The notes under the pieces are model-generated. The model did not search any database. It had not been told where the DNA came from and worked only from the letters and a program-made list of their open reading frames with translations. Shown one piece after another: positions 1 to 5,545 of a stretch of DNA of 5,651 nucleotides. Position numbers and translations under genes: made by a program. The DNA lies in NCBI GenBank assembly GCA_028866975.1, contig JAGWHG010000044.1, positions 1 through 5,651 of the forward strand, in the 5' to 3' direction. Within the stretch, counting starts at the first letter, position 1, and each line of letters starts with the position of its first letter. The DNA comes from Microcaldota archaeon. GTDB taxonomy: Archaea; Micrarchaeota; Micrarchaeia; Micrarchaeales; CABMGC01.

Positions 1-60
1 CGTGGTAGGTCCTGTACCTCCATCTCCTGATTGTTTTGTAACTGATGGCAACTAGATTAA
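1..60. other. Unassigned edge region; possible gene end (+) or gene start (-)
   Basis: The stretch is too short to assign. On the plus strand one frame is open from base 2 to a TAG at 52-54 (17 codons, proline-rich), which could be the 3' end of an upstream gene. On the minus strand a frame starting with ATG at 23-21, or another starting with TTG at 51-49, is open to the window edge. Either could be a divergent gene start using the TATA-like box at 63-70 in reverse. None of these readings has a recognisable motif, so I leave the region uncalled. Confidence 0.2.
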
Positions 61-62
61 CC

Positions 63-70
63 TTTTATAT
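63..70 (+). promoter_or_regulatory. Archaeal TATA box for the 91-594 gene
   Basis: TTTTATAT is centred about 24.5 bases before the ATG at 91. Archaeal TBP sites usually lie about 25-27 bases upstream of the transcription start, so the transcript should begin at or within a few bases of the start codon. No Shine-Dalgarno-like sequence precedes the ATG, which agrees with a leaderless mRNA. Confidence 0.7.
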
Positions 71-90
71 CTAGGCAGTAAGATAGTATT

Positions 91-594
91 ATGCAGCCAA
101 TGAAAGTAACACACTATCCGCTCTCGAGCGGCGCACGCGCAATCCTTGTTGCGGCGCTGATCATCAACGTAATAGCCACAGGCTTGTTTGTCTCCTATTC
201 TCAAAGCGCAACAGCTGCTGGCACATTTAGCGACTCCCTTTGGATTTTGCCAGCCGTCTTCATTGGGGTGTTTGTGCTCATCTTGCTGCTGCTGCGCTTT
301 AGGTATGTGCTGCTGGAGAGATATCCTTACCTTGTGAACTTGCCGGCCTTTGCCTACAGGCTCGGGATACAAACCGACCCTAAGCGCGCAGGGATTGTCA
401 TAAACAGGGTGTTCACGGTGCACACCTTCGCCTCGCTTTACACCTCGGCGCTCTATCTTGTGCTCTCAACGTCCATAATCGGACAGAACAGCCAGTTCAT
501 CCTGCACTCAATACTAATATTGGTTGCAATCTTCATCTTGACCGTGTTCATTCAGTATCGGCGCATATACCACAGCTTTGCCAACAAGAAATAA
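91..594 (+). CDS. Four-helix integral membrane protein of unknown function
   Basis: This is a 167-residue protein with four strongly hydrophobic segments at about residues 15-36, 49-69, 104-127 and 136-155. Between helices 2 and 3 lies a basic loop of about 35 residues (RYPYLVNLPAFAYRLG, then QTDPKRAG), and the C-terminus is basic (YRRIYHSFANKK). The positive-inside rule therefore puts both on the cytoplasmic side. I do not recognise the family. The layout of a conserved-looking loop after helix 2 followed by a helical pair recalls DUF1648-type membrane proteins, but this is weak. The ATG at 91 fits the TATA box for a leaderless start; an in-frame ATG at 100 is the alternative. The gene ends 62 bases before the next ATG, which has its own TATA box, so it is probably transcribed alone. 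No catalytic motif is visible. Confidence 0.8.
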   Translation: MQPMKVTHYPLSSGARAILVAALIINVIATGLFVSYSQSATAAGTFSDSLWILPAVFIGVFVLILLLLRFRYVLLERYPYLVNLPAFAYRLGIQTDPKRAGIVINRVFTVHTFASLYTSALYLVLSTSIIGQNSQFILHSILILVAIFILTVFIQYRRIYHSFANKK

Positions 595-626
595 GCCGGC
601 ATAACTCGGTTCTGGTTTTGCAAAGC

Positions 627-634
627 TTTTTTAA
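627..634 (+). promoter_or_regulatory. TATA box for the SDR gene at 657
   Basis: TTTTTTAA is centred about 26.5 bases upstream of the ATG at 657. This places transcription initiation almost exactly on that ATG and decides the start. The in-frame TTG at 618 and ATG at 639 would lie upstream of the predicted transcript or inside the promoter. Confidence 0.6.
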
Positions 635-656
635 GGATATGTTACCAGATTATCGC

Positions 657-1460
657 ATGGAAGCGATAGGAAGCCTGCTTAACCTCTCTGGCAAGACTGC
701 GATAGTCACTGGCGGAGGCATTGGGATAGGCTTTGGCATCGCATACCGCCTTGCCGAGGCGGGAGCAAACGTTGTAATCGCAACTCGCACCGAAGCCGAA
801 GGGACCAAGGCTGCAGCAGACCTCAAGGCAAAGGGCTGGAAGGCCGCTTCTGTGACCACTGACGTGTCTGTCGAGGCGGATGTGAAGAGGATGGTCGATG
901 AGACGGTCAAAGCCTACGGCGGCGTGGACATACTGGTCAACAATGCCGGCATCTACCCGACCATACCTTTGCGCCAGATGACGGTGAATGATTTCAAGAA
1001 CGTGCTCCACATAAATTTGGGCGGCACGTTCATGTGCACAAAGTACGCATCAGAGCAGATGATTAAGCAGGGGCGAGGCGGCAAGATAATAAACATCACC
1101 TCGATCGATGCGCTGCACCCATCTTCCATTGGCCTTGCACACTACGACGCATCGAAGCACGGGGTCTGGGGATTCACAAAGAACATCGCCCTAGAGCTCG
1201 CACCATACAAGATATATGTAAACGCGATTGCGCCTGGGGGCATAATGACCCCTGGCGTGCAAAAGCTGCAGGCTGCAATGCCGACGCCGCAGGGAGTCGA
1301 CATGCAAAAGATGCTCAGCGCTTTTCTAGAGCACATACCGATGGGCAGGCTCGGAGAGCCTGATGACATAGGCAAGGTCGCGCTTTTCCTTGCGTCCGAC
1401 ATGTCATCTTATATGACCGGCACGCAGATCGTCGTGGATGGAGGGGTTCTGCTAAAGTGA
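657..1460 (+). CDS. Classical SDR-family NAD(P)-dependent oxidoreductase
   Basis: This is a 267-residue single-domain Rossmann enzyme, the usual size for classical short-chain dehydrogenases/reductases. Visible motifs are the nucleotide-binding TGGGIGIG (residues 18-25), acidic D69 followed by V70, NNAG (95-98), active-site N120, catalytic S149, and YDASK with Y163 and K167. After these comes the APGG segment. R44 at the end of strand 2, with no acidic residue there, favours NADP(H). The C-terminal pattern (MGRLGEPDDIGKVALFLAS, then DGG) is typical of the 3-oxoacyl-ACP reductase / glucose 1-dehydrogenase group. The substrate cannot be told from these motifs: a sugar, a polyol or a beta-ketoacyl group are all possible. 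I chose the ATG at 657 because of the TATA box at 627-634 and because SDRs start close to the first beta strand. The next gene starts four bases after the TGA, so the two are very likely co-transcribed. Confidence 0.92.
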   Translation: MEAIGSLLNLSGKTAIVTGGGIGIGFGIAYRLAEAGANVVIATRTEAEGTKAAADLKAKGWKAASVTTDVSVEADVKRMVDETVKAYGGVDILVNNAGIYPTIPLRQMTVNDFKNVLHINLGGTFMCTKYASEQMIKQGRGGKIINITSIDALHPSSIGLAHYDASKHGVWGFTKNIALELAPYKIYVNAIAPGGIMTPGVQKLQAAMPTPQGVDMQKMLSAFLEHIPMGRLGEPDDIGKVALFLASDMSSYMTGTQIVVDGGVLLK

Positions 1461-1464
1461 TATC

Positions 1465-1971
1465 ATGAAGGGACTTGGAAAATATGCTAAGATGTTCTTC
1501 TGCGGAGCAGTGGTGCAGGGTGCGCTGCTTGCGATAATCAGCGCTGTGCTGTTCGTATACGGTTCGGTTTATCTGAGTCCAGCCCCTGCCATGGTAATGG
1601 CGCTGGGAAGCGCAGGCACATGGCTCTTCGTTGGCTATGCCATGTACACGTTCATGGTCCTTGCTCTCGGGGTGACATCGCTGTTCTACAACTACATCGA
1701 GATGGGGCTTGGTGCGCTAAAGGGCATGCAATCCAAGCTCGCATCTGCGCATTTTTGGCTGATGAACATAGGCATGATCGGATCCACATGGATGATAATG
1801 TATGCAGGATACATTGGCGGGGCAGGCGCGCTTATGGGGCTCAATCCAGGGCAGATACACGTGCAGCTGATAGGCAGCTATCCTACGCCGATTGCAATCT
1901 TCGTTGTCATAACGATCCTGGGCCTGCTCGCTGGCGGTGCGGTTTTCGTTAGCGCTCTTAGAAAGAAGTAA
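1465..1971 (+). CDS. Four-helix membrane protein resembling small heme-copper oxidase subunit I-like proteins
   Basis: This is a 168-residue membrane protein with helices at about 10-34, 52-77, 95-118 and 141-164 and a basic C-terminus (ALRKK). The third helix opens with KLASAHFWLMNIGMIGS (91-107). That strongly recalls the helix after the heme ligands in cytochrome oxidase and NO reductase subunit I (KLHFWLxxIG). The whole layout matches the stand-alone proteins of about 150 residues often annotated as cbb3-type oxidase subunit I. In those, helix 2 normally carries an HxH-type histidine pair; here the corresponding stretch (GYAMYTFMVLALG) has none. Only H96 and H132 remain in the protein, so heme or copper binding in the canonical way is unlikely. 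It lies four bases after the SDR gene and is probably translated from the same mRNA. The resemblance is from memory of the family pattern, not from an alignment. Confidence 0.6.
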   Translation: MKGLGKYAKMFFCGAVVQGALLAIISAVLFVYGSVYLSPAPAMVMALGSAGTWLFVGYAMYTFMVLALGVTSLFYNYIEMGLGALKGMQSKLASAHFWLMNIGMIGSTWMIMYAGYIGGAGALMGLNPGQIHVQLIGSYPTPIAIFVVITILGLLAGGAVFVSALRKK

Positions 1972-1972
1972 T

Positions 1973-2686
1973 TTATTTCAGCCTTGCTCCGCCGTCCACT
2001 GGTATTACTACGCCGTTGACCCACTCCGCTTCATCGCTCATCAGCCATGCGATCACCCTTGCGAAGTCGTCAGGAGGCGCCTTTGCGTCGCCGAGTTTTC
2101 TCCTTGATTTGAAATCCGTTCCAAGCTTGAATTCACCATCTATCGAGAGCGGGGCTATGCCGTTGACACGTATCCCCTTGTCCATCAGCTGGTGCGCCAG
2201 CAGCTCCACCTCCTTTGCCGTCCCTACCTTGCTTATGCTATAAGAAAGCGGTCCGTGCGCCTTGTGCAGGGCAAGCGCAGAGGATACGAGCACGACTGAG
2301 GAACCCTTGTGCAGATGGGAGAGTGCCGCATTGACTACGTAGAGAGGTATCTTTATGTGATTTAGCGTCATCTCATCTAGCGCGCTTGGATTCCTTATGT
2401 GGTCATCCAGATAGCCGCCGACAAGAACTGCGATGTCATCGACGCCGCCCATTATCTTCGCTGCGTCTTTTAGTGCACGCTCGGCGCCCTTCGGAGTAGA
2501 TGCATCGCATTTTATGTACGATATCTTTCCGTGCCTTGAGAGCATCGAGACAATGTTCTTGAGCTTTGGCTCGGTCCTTCCCGATATTACAACATTTGCG
2601 CCTTCCTTGAGCAGGTAGTACGCTGTCGCTGCGCCGAGCCCTGTACTCACCCCCACCAATAAAACGTTCCTTCCGTTGAGCTTCAT
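1973..2686 (-). CDS. Divergent SDR-family oxidoreductase with altered active site
   Basis: This is a 237-residue Rossmann-fold protein. The glycine motif is VGVSTGLG (residues 11-18), R37 at the end of strand 2 suggests NADP(H), and D61 matches the conserved acidic residue. The catalytic S136, Y149 (YSISK) and K153 are kept, and the C-terminus has the usual IPVDGGA element. Two classical elements are replaced. NNAG becomes VGGY (89-92), and the position of the active-site asparagine in the following helix appears to be K112. The Ser-Tyr-Lys triad suggests it is still a dehydrogenase or reductase, but of a non-classical subgroup; the substrate is unknown. The start at 2686 is the only ATG in frame near the first strand. 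Its stop lies one base from the stop of the convergent gene at 1971, and the DUF1653 gene ends 56 bases upstream. Confidence 0.88.
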   Translation of the reverse strand: MKLNGRNVLLVGVSTGLGAATAYYLLKEGANVVISGRTEPKLKNIVSMLSRHGKISYIKCDASTPKGAERALKDAAKIMGGVDDIAVLVGGYLDDHIRNPSALDEMTLNHIKIPLYVVNAALSHLHKGSSVVLVSSALALHKAHGPLSYSISKVGTAKEVELLAHQLMDKGIRVNGIAPLSIDGEFKLGTDFKSRRKLGDAKAPPDDFARVIAWLMSDEAEWVNGVVIPVDGGARLK

Positions 2687-2716
2687 TTTGACACCATGCG
2701 CAATGCGCTTTGCATG

Positions 2717-2724
2717 CTTAAATT
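2717..2724 (-). promoter_or_regulatory. Weak TATA-like box for the minus-strand SDR
   Basis: Read on the minus strand this is AATTTAAG, centred about 34.5 bases before the ATG at 2686. Transcription would start near 2695 and leave a leader of about nine bases. It is a weaker match than the other boxes in the window, so read-through from the DUF1653 gene is an equally good explanation. Confidence 0.3.
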
Positions 2725-2742
2725 GCTTGCTGTGCAGGAATG

Positions 2743-2973
2743 TTACTCTCCGACGTAGCTAAATCTCGGCACGTTTTTTCCGTCCAAGCTCACACTTTCC
2801 AAAAACATCGACTTGGGCCGCACCCAAAGCGCCCGATCGCCGAACTCTTCGCTGTTGTATAGCGCCCTGTAGACCACGAATCCTTCCTCTGGATTCTCCG
2901 AATTTCTCGCAACGCCCACTACCTCGTAGAGATTGCCCTTGTAGTGTCGATACTTTCCAATCTTGACTTCCAT
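2743..2973 (-). CDS. DUF1653 domain protein
   Basis: This 76-residue protein is almost entirely one DUF1653 domain. The family signature is clear: GKYRHYKGNLYEVVGVARNS (6-25), then VVYRALY (33-39), ALWVRPKSMFLE (48-59), G65 and PRFSYV (69-74). DUF1653 proteins are small, beta-rich, soluble proteins of unknown function. They are best known from bacteria, so an archaeal copy may reflect transfer between domains. Compared with the usual form there is a longer linker between the VVYRALY and WVRP blocks (NSEEFGDR). The ATG at 2973 follows the TGA of the winged-helix-like gene by a single base (2974), so the two genes are surely co-transcribed and probably translationally coupled. I make no claim about substrate or partner. 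Confidence 0.85.
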   Translation of the reverse strand: MEVKIGKYRHYKGNLYEVVGVARNSENPEEGFVVYRALYNSEEFGDRALWVRPKSMFLESVSLDGKNVPRFSYVGE

Positions 2974-2974
2974 T

Positions 2975-3220
2975 TCACCATGGCGTGAACTGCGTTTTGC
3001 CGAAGTCGCTTAACTCCAGCATCTCGGCCCCAACCCCTCCGGTCATCTTCACCAGCCCCTGTTTTTGCACAAGATCCCTAAGTATCTGGCGTGCTTCGTC
3101 GGGCTTTATCGCGTGCGACGCAGCCTCCCTGACCAGGTCGCTCTGCGCAATCGTGCCTCCCTTCCGTCCTATCGTCTGGAAGAAGTAGTTGCTCTTGGTG
3201 TCCAGCTTTATCGCGTTCAT
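2975..3220 (-). CDS. Small winged-helix-like protein, possible DNA-binding regulator
   Basis: This is an 81-residue basic protein. Its predicted layout fits a winged helix-turn-helix: helix 1 around residues 10-21, helix 2 around 24-35 (AQSDLVREAASHA), helix 3 around 38-54 (PDEARQILRDLVQKQG), then a beta hairpin wing (LVKMTG ... AEMLELSDFG). Phrases like LVKM followed by a short strand and LSDFGK are common in archaeal winged-helix repressors. No Cys/His metal site and no extra ligand-binding domain are present. I cannot name a family. The ATG at 3220 is set by a TATA box centred 25.5 bases upstream, which implies a leaderless mRNA. It heads a two-gene operon with the DUF1653 gene and is divergent from the radical SAM gene, a position typical of local regulators. 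DNA binding is inferred from the predicted fold only. Confidence 0.75.
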   Translation of the reverse strand: MNAIKLDTKSNYFFQTIGRKGGTIAQSDLVREAASHAIKPDEARQILRDLVQKQGLVKMTGGVGAEMLELSDFGKTQFTPW

Positions 3221-3238
3221 GCACCCATATTGAAGTCG

Positions 3239-3250
3239 AAAATATAAAAA
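3239..3250 (-). promoter_or_regulatory. TATA box for the winged-helix-like/DUF1653 operon
   Basis: On the minus strand this reads TTTTTATATTTT. Its core TTTTATAT is centred about 25.5 bases before the ATG at 3220. The predicted transcript starts at or beside the ATG, and there is no Shine-Dalgarno-like sequence between them. Confidence 0.75.
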
Positions 3251-3307
3251 GGTGGCGCAGGACTTGATTTCGACTCGCCTCTTTGGGATTAGACAATCGT
3301 CAAATCG

Positions 3308-3324
3308 TTTTTATATTATAAAAA
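3308..3324 (+). promoter_or_regulatory. Palindromic TATA box for the radical SAM gene
   Basis: TTTTTATA and TATAAAAA form a perfect inverted repeat around one central T, 17 bases in all. The plus-strand core TTTTATAT (3309-3316) predicts transcription from about 3338, leaving a leader of about 25 bases before the ATG at 3363. A GGGAG at 3354-3358 could act as a ribosome binding site. Because the box is symmetrical it could also fire on the minus strand, giving the winged-helix-like operon a second, longer transcript. Confidence 0.65.
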
Positions 3325-3362
3325 GATGCGCTGAGCGATTCTTAGCAGCATTCGGGAGAGTG

Positions 3363-5138
3363 ATGCAGGGGGTTGAGGCAGTACAGCTTACCAGAAGCGT
3401 CGACGACAGCTACGACTTTGTCATAACAGCAGACGAGTCGTGCATGCACAACTATAACATGAGCTTCATGGCGGGCTTTTTGGCGTGCGTGCCAAGGGAC
3501 CTTTTGCCAAACAGGGTGCAAAAGTTCGTAGAATCAAAATTCTTCTCGGAGGTTCCTAACAAGAACGGCGCTGCGGAACTCTCGATCCTTGCGCTCAGGA
3601 AGATGGAGGCGTACCTTTCCGACCTCGGCTACAGGGTGATTGTCGCAACGCCACAGAGCGCTGCAAAGCTGCGGGGAAAGGCATTCTTGGTCTCTACAAT
3701 GGATCCGCTTGGCTTTGGCCCTGCGACCACCACCATGGTTGGGCTCACGGGCGGCAAAGAGCCGTACAATCGCTTCTTCTTCAAAAGGCTCATAGGGGAC
3801 ATAAAGGCAAACAATCCGACTTCGCTTGTCGTTGCTGGCGGCCCGGGAATATGGGAGATGGACATTGACACCGAGCAGCAAGACAAGCTTGGCATAGACC
3901 TTGTCGTGTTCGGGCCTGCCGAGGCGCTAGAGAGGCAGTTCTGGGACGATCTGCTGCAAAAGAAAATCGCCGAGAAGAAGATCCAAACGTCGAGCGATAG
4001 GATGCGGCCTGATCCGCACATGATAAAGGGCCCGAGCTTTTGGGGCATGGTTGAGATAAGCAGGGGATGCGGAAGGGGCTGCCAGTTCTGCGATCTTGAG
4101 CTCATGTCCGGCTTTAAGTGGATACCAAAAGATTTCATACTAAAGGAGGTCGCGATAAACTCTGCATCGCCCTATGTCAACAACGTTACGCTCCTGTCCG
4201 AGGACATACTAAGGTATGGCACGCAGGCGGGGGATTGGAAGATAAACCACCACATTGTCGACCTTGTAAAGGAGATATCGAAATTCGGCAAGAGGATTGC
4301 GATGACGCACTGCACTTTTGCTAGCGCACTAAGCAATCCCAAGGTTACCGAAGACTTTTCATATTACTGCGGGCTCGATGAGAAGCACCTCTCCGGCTTT
4401 CAGACTGGCATAGAGACAGGCTCGCCAAAGATCATGAAGCGGTACATGGTGGGAAAGCTCAAGCCCTGGAAGCCTGATGACTGGCCGGAGGTTGTCGAGC
4501 AGGGCATGGGAGTCATGGTCGACAACTACATCATACCCCACTGCACGATCGTCATGGGGCTTCCTGAGGAGACGGCCGATGACACGACAAAGACGCTTGA
4601 GCTCGTTGATAGGGTGCGCACTTACCCTTCCTTGATATTGCCGCTTTTCTTCGTGCCCCTCAGCGTGCTCAAGGGCGGCTTTTTCATCGACAAGATGATG
4701 ACGCCAGAGCAAAAAGCGCTGATGAGCGCCTGCTCTAAGCACACTGCGTACTGGTCCAAGCGCCTCCCGAATTGGTCTGGGCAGCTGGGCCTGCTCGACA
4801 GGCTGGTTTTCCAGATGGGGGCGGATTACAGCTTCACGTATCTTAACAACCTGATAGCCGGAAAGGGATATGGCACAGCCGGGGTAATGATAAACGCAGT
4901 CAAGGCGATGCTCAAGGCGTCGGCCGAGATTGCAATTGGAACCGGCAAGAGGATGGATTATTGGGAAAAGACCAGGAGGGATTATAGTGTGCTGCAAAAA
5001 TTAGATCCCGAGTATCTGGAAGACTTGGAGGTGCCGCGTCTTGGAAATATCGGCAAGCCCCCTGGCTCTGGATGCGGATGCGGAATTGGCGGAGTCGCGA
5101 ATCTCGAGGCGGAGAATTTCGGCAAGGGCAATAGCTGA
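3363..5138 (+). CDS. B12-binding domain radical SAM protein (archaeal, possibly lipid-modifying)
   Basis: This is a 591-residue cytosolic enzyme. Residues 1-85 are an N-terminal extension carrying TADESCMHNY. About 85-200 form a cobalamin-binding Rossmann-like domain with STMDPLGFGP (111-120), VVAGGPG (156-162) and VVFGPAEA (181-188). It has no DxHxxG histidine motif, as in many B12-radical SAM proteins. The radical SAM barrel follows, with CGRGCQFC (C236, C240, C243) to hold the [4Fe-4S] cluster, GIETGSPKIMK (349-359) and VMGLPEET (397-404). A C-terminal domain ends in GSGCGCGIGG (568-577). B12-radical SAM enzymes typically methylate or form C-C bonds at unactivated carbons. The layout recalls archaeal tetraether-lipid ring synthases (GrsA/GrsB), but I cannot confirm that. 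The frame extends upstream to a GTG at 3252, but those 37 codons read through the TATA box, so I place the start at 3363 (GTG 3360 is the alternative). Confidence 0.9.
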   Translation: MQGVEAVQLTRSVDDSYDFVITADESCMHNYNMSFMAGFLACVPRDLLPNRVQKFVESKFFSEVPNKNGAAELSILALRKMEAYLSDLGYRVIVATPQSAAKLRGKAFLVSTMDPLGFGPATTTMVGLTGGKEPYNRFFFKRLIGDIKANNPTSLVVAGGPGIWEMDIDTEQQDKLGIDLVVFGPAEALERQFWDDLLQKKIAEKKIQTSSDRMRPDPHMIKGPSFWGMVEISRGCGRGCQFCDLELMSGFKWIPKDFILKEVAINSASPYVNNVTLLSEDILRYGTQAGDWKINHHIVDLVKEISKFGKRIAMTHCTFASALSNPKVTEDFSYYCGLDEKHLSGFQTGIETGSPKIMKRYMVGKLKPWKPDDWPEVVEQGMGVMVDNYIIPHCTIVMGLPEETADDTTKTLELVDRVRTYPSLILPLFFVPLSVLKGGFFIDKMMTPEQKALMSACSKHTAYWSKRLPNWSGQLGLLDRLVFQMGADYSFTYLNNLIAGKGYGTAGVMINAVKAMLKASAEIAIGTGKRMDYWEKTRRDYSVLQKLDPEYLEDLEVPRLGNIGKPPGSGCGCGIGGVANLEAENFGKGNS

Positions 5139-5139
5139 A

Positions 5140-5541
5140 TCAGTAGAGCCGTTCTATCTTTGATCCCTTGTCAAGTTTTATCAGGACAAGCCCTGCGAAT
5201 ATCAGGTAAATGTATGACACTACCGAAAAGAGCCTGCTTATGTCATAGTGCATGAAATCGAGGTTTGAGGTAAGTGCACTGCCGGTTATCCCGGGAAGCG
5301 TGACTGTCCCTGCGATTATGAACAGCGCAATGTTGAGCACAGAATAGACCGTTGCAATCGCATACCATCTTTTTAGGCCGAGCACGAACATGAGCGCTAT
5401 GACTGAATACAGAATTACTTCGAGGTTGAAATAGAACTGGCCAGCCATGCTGCCGCTTGGGCTTGGATAGAGGTGTGCGGCCGCATTTAGTATTGCAAAA
5501 ATAGCCAGTGAGAACCTAAGAAAAGCAACCTTTGAAGCCAC
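5140..5541 (-). CDS. Small four-helix membrane protein of unknown function
   Basis: This is a 133-residue protein with hydrophobic helices at about 6-24, 38-56, 59-80 and 101-122, and a charged C-terminal tail (KLDKGSKIERLY). I do not recognise the family. The loop after helix 1 (HLYPSPSG) and the one between helices 3 and 4 (TLPGITGSAL, then NLDFMHYD) have polar and aromatic residues but no metal-site pattern. The start is GTG at 5541. No ATG or TTG lies in frame between it and the upstream in-frame stop near 5572, and the hydrophobic segment begins only five residues in. The GTG lies four bases after the stop of the preceding zinc-finger-like gene, so the two form an operon. Its stop codon is one base from the stop of the convergent radical SAM gene. 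Confidence 0.75.
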   Translation of the reverse strand: MASKVAFLRFSLAIFAILNAAAHLYPSPSGSMAGQFYFNLEVILYSVIALMFVLGLKRWYAIATVYSVLNIALFIIAGTVTLPGITGSALTSNLDFMHYDISRLFSVVSYIYLIFAGLVLIKLDKGSKIERLY

Positions 5542-5545
5542 GCAA

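Noticed and set aside
618..656. TTG 618 or ATG 639 as start of the first SDR
   Set aside because: Both overlap or directly follow the TATA box at 627-634. Classical SDRs begin close to the first beta strand, as from ATG 657.
1620..1952. 110-codon open frame on the plus strand
   Set aside because: It is an out-of-frame reading of the four-helix membrane protein, rich in His, Arg and Cys. The membrane frame has the credible protein.
3239..3250. Use of the A/T run as a plus-strand TATA box for GTG 3252
   Set aside because: Transcription would start near 3270, downstream of the GTG. The spacing instead fits the minus-strand ATG at 3220.
3252..3362. N-terminal extension of the radical SAM frame from GTG 3252
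   Set aside because: It translates the palindromic TATA box (3308-3324) and lies upstream of the predicted transcript. The residues have no domain character. ATG 3363 with GGGAG upstream is better.
3629..4138. 169-codon open frame on the minus strand
   Set aside because: It is antisense to the B12-binding domain, with low-complexity Ser/Pro composition and no motif or promoter.
4359..4997. 212-codon open frame on the minus strand
   Set aside because: It lies wholly inside the radical SAM gene. Its translation is rich in Arg, His and Pro with no domain, so it is a shadow frame.
3363..5138. Firm naming of the radical SAM gene as grsA or grsB
   Set aside because: The similarity is recalled from family patterns and not aligned. 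Several archaeal B12-radical SAM families share the visible motifs.
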